Below are positions 9,001 through 17,306 of a stretch of DNA of 64,000 nt, piece by piece. The position numbers were made by a program, and so were the translations under genes. The DNA lies in contig NZ_JAEMUW010000017.1 of the NCBI RefSeq assembly GCF_016598485.1, positions 100,036 through 164,035 on the forward strand. The letters run 5' to 3'. The stretch is from Micromonospora coerulea. Its GTDB lineage: Bacteria > Actinomycetota > Actinomycetes > Mycobacteriales > Micromonosporaceae. The notes beneath the pieces were generated by a model, which worked only from the letters and a program-made list of their open reading frames with translations, did not search any database and was not told the DNA's origin. Positions within the stretch are counted from its first letter, which is position 1. The number at the start of each line of letters is the position of its first letter.

Positions 9001-9374
9001 CCCGGCTCCCGGCGGTCACGGGCCACGGCGCGCGGGTGTCGCGCGCCGGGCGGCGCGGCGAAGAGCCGTTCCAGCAGGACGATGAAGCGGAACTGGCCCT
9101 CCGTGGTGATGTCGTTGCGCAGCCACGCCGGTAGCGGCTTGATCTCGCCCCGCGCCATCCGGGCGAAGAGCGCCCGATCGGTGTGGATGACCGCGTCCGC
9201 CGCGCGCTCGTCCCGGGACACCTCGACCCGCCCGTCGGCGATGGTGAGGTGCCAGAGCTCGACACCGTCCTCCCCGGTCAGCTCGAACCGGACGGTGCCG
9301 CGGGTCTTGCGCAGCAGGCGCTGGTGCCCGCCGCCGGCGAGCCGGTCGAAGAACGCCCCGATGGGATCCGACAC
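8997..9374 (-). CDS. SCP2 sterol-binding domain-containing protein
   Basis: A 125-residue small alpha/beta protein. FELTGEDGVELWHLTIADGRVEV followed by an acidic stretch and LFARMARGEI is the usual SCP2 signature, a hydrophobic-ligand-binding fold. The start is GTG 9374, with GGAGG 7 bases upstream. The stop overlaps the ATG of the debranching-type gene by 4 bp, so the pair forms an operon. No lipid or sterol role is evident from neighbours; the coupling points to a role linked to glucan metabolism, which is inference. Confidence 0.82.
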   Translation of the reverse strand: MSDPIGAFFDRLAGGGHQRLLRKTRGTVRFELTGEDGVELWHLTIADGRVEVSRDERAADAVIHTDRALFARMARGEIKPLPAWLRNDITTEGQFRFIVLLERLFAAPPGARHPRAVARDRREPG

Positions 9375-9570
9375 CGCACCGCCTCCCGCGTGATCGCCGT
9401 CGGAGCGGACGGTCCCCGGGCGGATTCGTGGCCGCGCAGCGGCGACGACCGATCCGTCCGTGCTCCCCTGGCGCGGACCCAGCCTATCGCCGGTCCTGGG
9501 TGGGCACGTCCGGATCGGCCAGACGCGGGGGCGCCGCGGCACCCGTACCGGCGGCGGGCAGGATGACGGG

Positions 9571-10455
9571 ATGCGCCTGGTCTCCCTGCTGCCGTCCGCC
9601 ACCGAGATCGTCTACGCCCTGGGCCTCGCGGAGGACCTGGTCGGGGTCACCTTCGAATGCGAGCTGCCGGCGGCCGACCGGGCCGCCATGACCGTCGTGG
9701 TGGGCGGCCGCGACACCCGGGGCATGAGCCCCGGCGAGATCGACGCCTACGTCAAGGGGCAGCTGGCCGCCGGTGCCGACCTCTACACCCTGCACGCGGG
9801 CGCGCTGGCCGGGCTCGACCCGGACCTGATCCTCACCCAGGACCTGTGCCGGGTCTGCGCCCTGCCGGCCGGCCGGGTGGCCGACGCCGTGGACCACCTG
9901 GGCTGCCGGGCGGACGTGCTGTCGCTGGATCCGTACACCCTGGAGGAGGTGCTCGGCACGATCCTCGCCGTGGGGGCGGCGGCCCGCGTACCGGATCGGG
10001 CGGAGGCGCTGGTCGACGGCCTGCGGGCGCGGCTGGCGGAGGTTGCCGCCGCGGTGGCCGGCCGGACGCGGCGGCGGGTCGCGGTGGTGGAGTGGGTCGA
10101 CCCCCCGTTCGGCGCCGGGCACTGGATCCCCGACCAGGTCCGCGCGGCTGGCGGCGACCCGGTCGCCGCCCATCCCGGCGCCCGCTCCGCCCCCACGACC
10201 TGGGCGGCGCTGGCCGCGGCCGCGCCGGAGGTCGTGCTGGTCACCCCGTGCGGCTTCCACCTCGACGGGGCGGCCGTGCAGGCGGCCGCGGTGGCACCGC
10301 ACTTCCCCGACGCGGAGGTCTGGGCCCTCGACGCGGACGGGCTGATCGTGCGCGCGGGTCCCCGACTCGTCGACGGGGTCGCGGCCATCGCGGCGATCCT
10401 GCACCCGGACGCCGTGCCCGCCCCGCTGCCGGGCAGCATCCGCCGGGTGGCCTGA
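9571..10455 (+). CDS. Cobalamin-binding / TroA-like periplasmic-binding-fold protein without signal peptide
   Basis: 294 residues of the BtuF/TroA fold: RLVSLLPSATEIVYALGL at the N-terminus, DLILTQDLCRVCALP at about 85-100 and PFGAGHWIPDQVRAAGG at about 185. The family is annotated as cobalamin-binding. There is no signal peptide or lipobox when read from ATG 9571, so the protein should stay in the cytoplasm and cannot be a classic ABC-importer lipoprotein. No transporter genes are adjacent. The Cys pair in LCRVCA is conserved in this cytosolic subgroup and could bind a metal or ligand. A cobalamin-dependent methionine synthase lies 44 kb away. Confidence 0.8.
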   Translation: MRLVSLLPSATEIVYALGLAEDLVGVTFECELPAADRAAMTVVVGGRDTRGMSPGEIDAYVKGQLAAGADLYTLHAGALAGLDPDLILTQDLCRVCALPAGRVADAVDHLGCRADVLSLDPYTLEEVLGTILAVGAAARVPDRAEALVDGLRARLAEVAAAVAGRTRRRVAVVEWVDPPFGAGHWIPDQVRAAGGDPVAAHPGARSAPTTWAALAAAAPEVVLVTPCGFHLDGAAVQAAAVAPHFPDAEVWALDADGLIVRAGPRLVDGVAAIAAILHPDAVPAPLPGSIRRVA

Positions 10456-10571
10456 ACAGCCACCGGGCCGAGTCCCCGCGCCGCCTCCGGTCACGGTCGT
10501 CACCGGACGCGAATACCACTTGCCGGGCAGCGCCGCCGCGGGCATGGTGGCGGCGAGGCGGGAGGTGGGTG

Positions 10572-11162
10572 GTGGAGTTGCTGCGGACCAGCCTGCACCG
10601 GGCGGCCGGTCTGCGGGCGCCCACGGTGGTGCTGGTCGAGGGCGCCAGCGACCGGCGCGCGCTGGAGGCGCTGGCCCGGCGAGGTGGGCGTTCGCTGGAC
10701 GAGGTGGCGATCGTGCCGATGGGCGGGATCACCAACATCGGCCACTTCCTCGACCTGTTCGGCCCCCGCGGCCTCGACCGGAGGCTCGCCGGCCTCTACG
10801 ACGTCGCCGAGGAGGGGTACGTCCGGCGTGGCCTGGAGCGGGCCGGACTGGGCGCGGCCCCGTCCCGCGAGCGGCTGGCCGCCCTCGGCTTCCAGGTGTG
10901 CGTGGCAGACCTGGAGGACGAGTTGATCCGCGCCCTCGGGGTGGCGGCGGTCGAGCAGGTCGTCGAGGCGGCCGGCGAGCTGCGCTCGTTTCACCGGTTC
11001 CAGCGCCAGCCCGCCCAGCAGGACCGGCCGCTGGCCGCCCAGCTCCACCGGTTCATCGGCACCCGCTCCGGACGCAAGGCCCGCTACGCGGACCTGCTCG
11101 CCGACGCGCTCCCACCCGCCCGGGTGCCCCCGGCGCTCGACCGGCTCCTGGCGCGGCTGTGA
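10572..11162 (+). CDS. Stand-alone TOPRIM (OLD-like) domain protein
   Basis: A 196-residue protein. VVLVEGASDRRALEALA supplies the TOPRIM Glu, and the VADLEDELIRAL segment fits the acidic pair of OLD-family nucleases. GGITNIGHF lies between. OLD proteins normally have an N-terminal ABC-type ATPase, which is absent here, and no partner ATPase is adjacent. The function may be nucleic-acid cleavage or binding, but this is family inference. The start is GTG 10572 (or GTG 10569) after GGAGG. A strong hairpin follows the stop. Confidence 0.72.
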   Translation: MELLRTSLHRAAGLRAPTVVLVEGASDRRALEALARRGGRSLDEVAIVPMGGITNIGHFLDLFGPRGLDRRLAGLYDVAEEGYVRRGLERAGLGAAPSRERLAALGFQVCVADLEDELIRALGVAAVEQVVEAAGELRSFHRFQRQPAQQDRPLAAQLHRFIGTRSGRKARYADLLADALPPARVPPALDRLLARL

Positions 11163-11183
11163 CGGCCGCACCCCCCGCTACGC

Positions 11184-11214
11184 CGAACGCCGCCCCCATT
11201 CGGGGCGGCGTTCG
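11184..11214. terminator. Bidirectional hairpin terminator between convergent genes
   Basis: A perfect 13-bp stem (CGAACGCCGCCCC and its complement) closes a 5-base loop. It lies between the stops of the convergent TOPRIM and tatC genes, so it can end transcription from both sides. There is no long T run. Confidence 0.75.
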
Positions 11215-11236
11215 CGCGTCGGTGACCGGCGACCGC

Positions 11237-12190
11237 TCAGGTCATGTCGTCGTAGCGGCGCTCGATCGGCGCGGGGGCGGCGACCGGTTCCGGCACTCCG
11301 ATCGGGGCGACCGCATCGACCCGCTGCCCCGCCCCGACCGGATCGGCGGTCAGGTCCAACGGCGACACCTCGTCGTCGCCGACGCCGGAGTACATCTCCC
11401 GGCCCCGGCCGCGCCGCTTGTCGTTGAGGAAGGCCACCCCGACCGCGACGAAGTAGAGCAGGGAGAGCGCGGTGGCCAGCAGCGTCATGCCGAACGGGCC
11501 CGGGTCCGGCGTGGCGACGGCGGCGAAGGCGAACGAAATGAAGATCACCACGCGCCACCAGCTCAGCAGGCGCTTCGCGCTGGCCAGGCCGGCGAAGTTC
11601 AGCATGAGCAGGATCAGCGGGAACTCGAACGCCACCCCGAACAGCAGGATCATGTTCGTGACGAACCCGATGTACGCGGAGACCTCGAACTGGTTGGACA
11701 GCCCGCCCACCCCGGAGTCCATCAGGAACCCAAGGCCCTTGTCGACCACGACGTAGGCCAGCACCGCGCCGGCCGCGAACAGCGGCGCGGCGATCGACAC
11801 GAAGAGGTAGGCCCACTTGCGCTCGTGCCGGTGCAGGCCGGGCGCGATGAAGGCCCAGAGCTGGTAGAGCCAGACCGGCCCGCCGACGATCAGGCCGATC
11901 CACAGGGCGAGCTTCAGCTTCAGGATGAAACCGGTCGTCGGCGTCAGGGCCAGGAGGTCCTGGCACTGTCCGAGCGCGTCAGTCGTGTCGGGCAGCCGGC
12001 AGTACGGCCGCTTCAGCACCAGGAAGACCGGGTCAGCCAGCCAGAAGCCGACGATCAGGCCCGTGACGATCGCCAGCGAGGCGCGGAACAGGCGGGTACG
12101 CAGCTCACGGATGTGCTCCATGAGCGTCATGGAGCCGTCGGCGGCCCGTTCGAAGGTGCTCGGGCCGCGCTTGCGGAGCGCGAAGGCCAC
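11237..12190 (-). CDS. tatC: Sec-independent protein translocase TatC
   Basis: 317 residues with six predicted membrane segments. MTLMEHIRELRTRLFRA is the conserved TatC N-terminus, and the FILKLKLALWIGLIVGGPVWLYQLWAFIAPGLHRHERK region carries the PxxxYQxWxFxxPGL signature. TatC recognises twin-arginine signal peptides and, with TatA, exports folded proteins across the cytoplasmic membrane. The last 55 residues are a hydrophilic tail. It follows tatA on the same strand by 18 bp, so they are one operon. No separate tatB is present in the window. Confidence 0.97.
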   Translation of the reverse strand: MAFALRKRGPSTFERAADGSMTLMEHIRELRTRLFRASLAIVTGLIVGFWLADPVFLVLKRPYCRLPDTTDALGQCQDLLALTPTTGFILKLKLALWIGLIVGGPVWLYQLWAFIAPGLHRHERKWAYLFVSIAAPLFAAGAVLAYVVVDKGLGFLMDSGVGGLSNQFEVSAYIGFVTNMILLFGVAFEFPLILLMLNFAGLASAKRLLSWWRVVIFISFAFAAVATPDPGPFGMTLLATALSLLYFVAVGVAFLNDKRRGRGREMYSGVGDDEVSPLDLTADPVGAGQRVDAVAPIGVPEPVAAPAPIERRYDDMT

Positions 12191-12208
12191 GGTGGTCGGG
12201 CCCTTCGG

Positions 12209-12538
12209 TCAGTTCTCGCGGACGCGCTGCACCGGGTCGACCGGCGGGGCGACCGGCTGCTGCGGCTGCGGGGCGTACTGCTGCTGCGGGGGCTGCTGCG
12301 GCGCGTAGCCCGGCTGCGGCTGCTGACCGGCGTACGGCGGGAGCGGCTGGTAGCCGGTCTGCGCGTCGGCCTTCTCGGCCAGGTCACGGTCGTCGTCGTG
12401 CAGGCTCTTGGTCTCGGCCTTGATGATCCGCAGCGAGCGGCCCAGCGAGCGGGCCGCGTCGGGGAGCCGCTTCGCGCCGAACAGCAGGATCAGCACGACC
12501 ACGAGTACGGCGATGTGCCACGGCTTGAGGGCACCCAT
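12209..12538 (-). CDS. tatA: Sec-independent protein translocase TatA
   Basis: 109 residues. One N-terminal membrane helix (WHIAVLVVVLILLFG) is followed by the hinge AKRLPDAARSLGRSL amphipathic helix typical of TatA/E. The C-terminal half is a low-complexity Gln/Pro/Tyr-rich tail (PQQPPQQQYAPQPQQP), longer than in enteric TatA. TatA forms the pore or membrane-weakening oligomer for TatC. It lies directly upstream of tatC in the same operon. Confidence 0.96.
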   Translation of the reverse strand: MGALKPWHIAVLVVVLILLFGAKRLPDAARSLGRSLRIIKAETKSLHDDDRDLAEKADAQTGYQPLPPYAGQQPQPGYAPQQPPQQQYAPQPQQPVAPPVDPVQRVREN

Positions 12539-12753
12539 GGGAAGCTCCAGTCGCTCTGTGTCGGTGAGGGGCGGTCGCAGCCCATCGTACGTGCGCCGAG
12601 AGCGGTTGCCACCCCGCCGGGTCGGTCGGTGCAGGCCCGGCCGGTGAAGTCTCGACCAACCCGCGGTGTCCCGTCAACCGTCTGCGGCGGCGCGTTCGTG
12701 CGCGCAACCCCCCGGAACGCGCAGCTACCGCGCGGCGAACCGACCGGGATCGA

Positions 12754-13002
12754 TCACTTGCCGCGCTTCGCCTTGATCAACCCGACCCGCTCCTGGGCGG
12801 TGGCGGCGCGGCTCTGCAACGCCTCGGCCCGCACCTGGAGCGCCTCGGCGGCGGACCGCAGCCCTTCCGCCTCGGCCTGGCGCCGCTGCAGCGCCACCGC
12901 CGCCCGGCGCAGCCGGGGCAGCCGGACCAGCACCGGCCGCACCGCCAGGGCCAGCACGACCAGCGCGAAGAGCACCACCGCGAGCACGATCCAGGTCACC
13001 AC
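12754..13002 (-). CDS. Small membrane-anchored coiled-coil protein, unknown function
   Basis: 82 residues: one N-terminal membrane helix (WIVLAVVLFALVVLALAV), then a long charged helix with heptad-like LRSAAEALQVRAEALQSRAAT and a basic end. No family was recognised. It lies 11 bp downstream of pafC and upstream of tatA on the same strand, so it is probably co-transcribed with pafBC. It could be a scaffold or membrane tether; this is a guess from shape only. The start is GTG 13002. Confidence 0.7.
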   Translation of the reverse strand: MVTWIVLAVVLFALVVLALAVRPVLVRLPRLRRAAVALQRRQAEAEGLRSAAEALQVRAEALQSRAATAQERVGLIKAKRGK

Positions 13003-13012
13003 GGCGGCCAGC

Positions 13013-14020
13013 CTACTGGGTCGCCCCGGCCGCCGCCGGGTCGACGGGCGCCACCGGGGTCGCGTACGCGTCCAGCGCGGCTGCGGCCTGGGCGCGGACC
13101 TGCTCGGCCAGCTCCGCCGGGGCGACCACCGTGACGTCCGGCCCGAGCCCGAGCACGAAGCGGCGGGCCCAGCCCAGGTCGGTGACCCGCAGTGACACCA
13201 GCCACTGCTCGCCGTCGGCCTCGACCCGCTCGCACGGGTAGTACTCGGTGATCCACCGCTCGCCGCGCCCGATCCGCAGGGTGATCAGTGGCAGGTCCGG
13301 CGAGGGGCGGAACACCCCGTCGGACAGGTCGTGCGGGCGGGCCTGCGGCGGCACCACCGCCGGCTCGTCCAGCTCGGCGACCGCGTCGATCCGGTCGGCC
13401 CGGAACAGCCGGACCGCCTCGGCCCGCCGGCACCACGCCTCGACGTACGCCCGGCCGCCGACCATCAGCATCCGCAGCGGGTCGATGGTCCGCTCCGTGC
13501 TCTCGTCCCGGGCGGCGGTGTAGTAGGTGATCCGCAGCGCCCGGCCGCGCTCCACCGCGGCCCGCAGCTCCCGCACCCGGGCGGTGTCCCCGGGCAGCCG
13601 GACCTCCACCGGGGCGGCCACCAGGTCACCCGCCGCGTTCTCGATCTTGGCCAGGGCCCGCTCGACAGCCTCCCGGTTCGCCACTCCCGGGGTCTCGGCG
13701 AGCATCCGCAGCGCCACCACCAGGGCGAGCGCCTCGTCTGGGGTGAGCCGCAGCGGCCGGTCGATCCCCGCGTCGTAGGTGATGGTGACCCGGTCACCGT
13801 CGAACGCCATGTCGATCAGGTCACCCGGGCCGTACCCGGGCAGCCCGCACACCCAGAGCAGCTCCAGGTCCTCGCGCAGCTGCCGCTCGGTCACCCCCAG
13901 GTCACCGGCCGCCTCGGCGATCTCGATCCCGGGCCGGGCCAGCAGGTAGGGCACCAGGTTGAGCAGTCGGGCCAGCCGGTCCGCCGACGCGCGGCCACCG
14001 CGGGCCGCCGGCCGGGTCAC
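13013..14020 (-). CDS. pafC: WYL-domain transcriptional regulator PafC
   Basis: 335 residues: an N-terminal winged helix (RLLNLVPYLLARPGIEIAEAAGDLGVT), a WYL domain around 130-230 (LRITYYTAARDESTERTIDPLRMLMVGGRAYVEAWCRRAEAVRLFRADRI) and a C-terminal WCX extension. PafB and PafC act together as the RecA-independent activator of DNA-damage genes in mycobacteria. GTG 14020 overlaps the pafB stop by 4 bp (GTGA), so the two are translationally coupled. Confidence 0.92.
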   Translation of the reverse strand: MTRPAARGGRASADRLARLLNLVPYLLARPGIEIAEAAGDLGVTERQLREDLELLWVCGLPGYGPGDLIDMAFDGDRVTITYDAGIDRPLRLTPDEALALVVALRMLAETPGVANREAVERALAKIENAAGDLVAAPVEVRLPGDTARVRELRAAVERGRALRITYYTAARDESTERTIDPLRMLMVGGRAYVEAWCRRAEAVRLFRADRIDAVAELDEPAVVPPQARPHDLSDGVFRPSPDLPLITLRIGRGERWITEYYPCERVEADGEQWLVSLRVTDLGWARRFVLGLGPDVTVVAPAELAEQVRAQAAAALDAYATPVAPVDPAAAGATQ

Positions 14021-15015
14021 CGGGCACCCCCGGCCACCGCGAGCTCGTCGTGCCGGGCGGCGATCTCCTTGAGCCGCTGGATGACCGCCTCGCGCACCTC
14101 CGGCGGGTCCAGCACCCGCACGTCCGGGCCGTACCCGACGAGCTGACCGGCCAGGGAATCCGGGTCGGCGTACGGCAGGACCAGCCGGTCGCCGTCCGGG
14201 CCGGTGGTGGTCTCCACCGCCCAGCGGCGCAGCCCGGCGGCCCGGCCCGGGGCGACGGCCACGGTGGCCCGCCCGGTCCGCTCCACCGGCCCCGACCAGC
14301 GGGCCACGTGGCTGATCAGGTCGACCCCGGCGGGCGGCTCGTAAGCCCCCGGCTGGCCGGTGACCCGGACCGCGCCGACCACGCGGGACAGGCGGAAGCA
14401 GCGGGTGGCGTCCCGGTCCAGGTCGTGGCCGACCACGTACCAGCGGCCGCGCCAGCAGACCACGCCCCACGGCTGCAGCCGACGGCGGCTCGACGCGTCC
14501 CGGTCCGGCACCCGGTAGTCGAAGTTGACCTCCCGCCGGTCCCGGGCGGCGGCGGTCAGCGGGGCGAACGCCGGGTCGACGGTGACCATCGGCTCCATAC
14601 CCAGGGTGGCCTGCGGGTCCACGTCCACCCCGGCGGCGCGCAGCTTGGCCAGCCCGGAGGAGGCGGCCGCGGCCAGACCGGCGTGCTGCCACAGCCGCGC
14701 GGCGATGCCCACGGCGGCGGCCTCGTCCGGCTCCAGGGGGATGTCCGGCAGCGCGTACTCGCGGTGGGCGATCCGGTAGCCGGGCTCGGCGTCGAAGACG
14801 CTGGCCGTGCCGGTCTCCAGCGGCACCCCCAGCTCGCGCAGCTCCGCCTTGTCCCGTTCGAACTTGCGCTGGAACGCCTCGTGGTCCTTCGCGTCGTCCG
14901 GATCGTGCTCGTAACCGGGCACGGTCGCGGCGATCTGCGCGGCGGTCAGGAACCGTCGCGTGGACAGTAGGCAGATCACCAGGTTGACCAGGCGTTCGGT
15001 GCGGGTCCGCGACAC
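14017..15015 (-). CDS. pafB: WYL-domain transcriptional regulator PafB
   Basis: 332 residues read from GTG 15015. SRTRTERLVNLVICLLSTRRFLTAAQIA is the typical PafB N-terminus, followed by DHEAFQRKFERDKAELRELGVPLE (winged helix) and a WYL domain (VNFDYRVPD, LQPWGVVCWRGRWYVVGHD, RCFRLSRVVG). It forms the damage-responsive regulator with PafC, whose gene starts inside its stop codon. A longer reading upstream exists but has a low-complexity Arg/Ala-rich leader and is unlikely. pafA lies 3 kb further, separated by four genes. Confidence 0.92.
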   Translation of the reverse strand: MSRTRTERLVNLVICLLSTRRFLTAAQIAATVPGYEHDPDDAKDHEAFQRKFERDKAELRELGVPLETGTASVFDAEPGYRIAHREYALPDIPLEPDEAAAVGIAARLWQHAGLAAAASSGLAKLRAAGVDVDPQATLGMEPMVTVDPAFAPLTAAARDRREVNFDYRVPDRDASSRRRLQPWGVVCWRGRWYVVGHDLDRDATRCFRLSRVVGAVRVTGQPGAYEPPAGVDLISHVARWSGPVERTGRATVAVAPGRAAGLRRWAVETTTGPDGDRLVLPYADPDSLAGQLVGYGPDVRVLDPPEVREAVIQRLKEIAARHDELAVAGGAR

Positions 15016-15166
15016 GTACCGAACGCTAGCAGCCTGCGCGGCGCGGGCGTGCACCCGCGCGGGCGCGGCGCGAGCAACGTCGCACCCCGGGGCGAGCCAC
15101 GCCACACCCTCCCGACCCGGCCGCGCTCCTCGGGCGGCCGGCCGAGGCCAGCCATAGGGTGAACCC

Positions 15167-16168
15167 ATGGCGGAAGCGGAAGTCAAGGCCGAGAGCGTCG
15201 GCACGGTCGTCGTCGCCGGTGCGGCGAACCTCGCCATCGCCATCGCGAAGCTGGTCGCGGGGCTGATCTCCGGGTCGGCCGCGATGCTCTCCGAGGCCGC
15301 CCACTCCGTCGCCGACACCACCACCGAGGTCCTGCTCTACCTGGCGCTGCGCCGGGGCGCGCGGCCCGCCGACACCCGCCACCCCTTCGGGTACGGCAAG
15401 GAGAGCTACGTCTGGGCGTTCCTCGCCGCGCTGTTCACCTTCGTCGCCGGCGCCGGATTCGCCATCACCCACGGGGTGACCACCATCCTCGTGCACCGGC
15501 ACACCGGCGACTACCTCGCGTCGTACGTCGTGCTGGCGATCTCCTTCGCGATCGAGTCGGTCTCGCTGGCCCGGGCGCTCCGGCAGGTCCGCAGCGAGTC
15601 CCGCCGCTGGCGGGCCAGCCCGCGCCGCTACCTCCGGCTGACCGCCGACACCACCGTCAAGGCGGTCTTTCTGGAGGACAGCGCGGCACTGACCGGCCTG
15701 CTGCTCGCCGGCGCCGGCCTCGGGCTCTCCCACCTCACCGGCGACGAGCTCTACGACGGGATCGCCTCGATCCTCATCGGCGTGCTGCTGCTGGTGGTCG
15801 CCACCATCCTGGCCCGGAGCAACATCTCGCTGCTGGTGGGCCGCGCCGTCTCCGACCGCGTGCACCGGGAGATCGAGCGGGAGCTGACCGGGCTGCCGAC
15901 GGTGGACCGGATCGACACGCTGATGACCATGCTCCTCGGCCCGGAGCAGATCCTGGTCGCCGCCAAGGTCGACTTCCACGACGACGCCACCGGCGCGGAC
16001 ATCGAGGCCGCCGCGGACGAGGCCGAGCGCCGGCTCACCGACCGCTACCCGGAGATCGGGTACGTCTTCCTCGACCCCACCCGGTCGATGCCGCACACCG
16101 ACGGTCGGGCCCGCCGTACCCAGGACGAGGACGACCGGCCGGTCGACGAACAGGCCCACCGTTCCTGA
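15167..16168 (+). CDS. Cation diffusion facilitator (CDF) family transporter
   Basis: 333 residues with five to six membrane helices and a cytoplasmic C-terminal domain. MLSEAAHSVADTTTE is the metal site in helix 2 (His and Asp), followed by HPFGYGKESYVWAFLAA, the CDF signature. The C-terminal domain (DRIDTLMTMLLGPEQILVAAKVDF) is the dimerising metal sensor. It should export a divalent metal such as Zn, Fe or Mn against protons; the metal is not shown. It diverges from pafB with about 150 bp between. Confidence 0.92.
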   Translation: MAEAEVKAESVGTVVVAGAANLAIAIAKLVAGLISGSAAMLSEAAHSVADTTTEVLLYLALRRGARPADTRHPFGYGKESYVWAFLAALFTFVAGAGFAITHGVTTILVHRHTGDYLASYVVLAISFAIESVSLARALRQVRSESRRWRASPRRYLRLTADTTVKAVFLEDSAALTGLLLAGAGLGLSHLTGDELYDGIASILIGVLLLVVATILARSNISLLVGRAVSDRVHREIERELTGLPTVDRIDTLMTMLLGPEQILVAAKVDFHDDATGADIEAAADEAERRLTDRYPEIGYVFLDPTRSMPHTDGRARRTQDEDDRPVDEQAHRS

Positions 16169-16211
16169 CCCGCGCACGACGACCCGCGGGCACGCCGATA
16201 CCGTGCCGGGC

Positions 16212-17297
16212 ATGGTGCGATGGCGGACCGCGACGGTCACGGCGGTACGGCGGCGCTGGTCCGGCGCGACGGAACTCGACGTGGCCCTGCCCGACGGCAC
16301 CCCGATGCGCGCCCTGGCCTACCCGGCGCTGGTCGGCGACCCGGAGCCCGGCGACCGGGTGCTGCTCAACGCCGGCGCCCTGCTGATGGGCCTCGGCACC
16401 GGCGGGTACGCCCTGGTCGTCGCCCTGCCCGACCGGCTGCCGCCGGACCCGCCGCAGGCCGTCGACACCCGCGCCGCCGGCCACCTGGTCAAGGCCCGCT
16501 ACACCCCGCTGCAACCGATCCTGCTCGGCGTGGACGAGGAGGCCTCCCCGCACCACGAGCTGCTCGCCGCCGCCGAGAGCCTGGACGGGATGCCGGTGGT
16601 CACCGCCGACCTGCACTCCGCGCTACCGGCGATCCTCGCCGGGATCCACGCCGACGCCCCCGACGCCCGGGTCGCGTACCTGCTCACCGACGGCGGGGCG
16701 CTGCCCGCCTGGTTCTCCCGCACCCTCGCCGGCCTCGCCGATCACCTCGTCGGCACGGTCAGCGTCGGCCAGGCGTTCGGCGGCGACCTGGAGGCCAGCA
16801 CCCTGCACAGCGGGCTGCTCGCCGCCCGGCACGTGCTCCGCGCCGACGTCGCCATCGTCGCCCAGGGGCCGGGCAACCTCGGCACCGGCACCCGCTGGGG
16901 CTTCTCCGGCGTCGCCGTCGGCGAGGCGGTCAACGCCGTCGCCACCCTCGGCGGCCGGCCGGTCGGCTCGCTGCGGATCTCCGCCGCCGACCCGCGCCCC
17001 CGGCACCGCGGCGTCTCCCACCACAGCCTCACCGCGTACGGCCGGGTGGCGCTCGCCCCGGCGGACCTGGTGGTGCCCGACGGCCTGGACCCGGCGCTCG
17101 CGACCGAGGTCGGCGCGGCGCTGACCCCGCTCGCCGGGCGGCACCGGATCGTCACCGTTCCCACCGACGGGCTCGACGCGGCGCTGCGCGCCGCCCCGGT
17201 GGCCCTGTCCACCATGGGTCGCGGCCTCGACGCCGACCACGCCTACTTCCTCGCCGCCGCCGCAGCCGGCCGGCACGCCGCCCGGCTGCCCCGCTGA
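16212..17297 (+). CDS. DUF3866 family protein
   Basis: About 361 residues from ATG 16212 (GTG 16203 is an alternative). RWRTATVTAVRRRWSGATELDV, LNAGALLMGLGTGGYALVVA and QGPGNLGTGTRWGFSGVAVGEAVNA are features of the DUF3866 family, whose function is unknown. The family is common in actinobacteria and often sits near the Pup-proteasome genes, as here. No transmembrane segment or catalytic motif could be assigned with confidence. It follows the CDF gene by about 40 bp in the same direction. Confidence 0.78.
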   Translation: MVRWRTATVTAVRRRWSGATELDVALPDGTPMRALAYPALVGDPEPGDRVLLNAGALLMGLGTGGYALVVALPDRLPPDPPQAVDTRAAGHLVKARYTPLQPILLGVDEEASPHHELLAAAESLDGMPVVTADLHSALPAILAGIHADAPDARVAYLLTDGGALPAWFSRTLAGLADHLVGTVSVGQAFGGDLEASTLHSGLLAARHVLRADVAIVAQGPGNLGTGTRWGFSGVAVGEAVNAVATLGGRPVGSLRISAADPRPRHRGVSHHSLTAYGRVALAPADLVVPDGLDPALATEVGAALTPLAGRHRIVTVPTDGLDAALRAAPVALSTMGRGLDADHAYFLAAAAAGRHAARLPR

Positions 17298-17306
17298 CCG
17301 GCGGGC

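Noticed and set aside
6031..9393. Long + strand frame opposite the alcohol dehydrogenase and debranching genes
   Set aside because: It is a shadow of two well-supported minus-strand genes.
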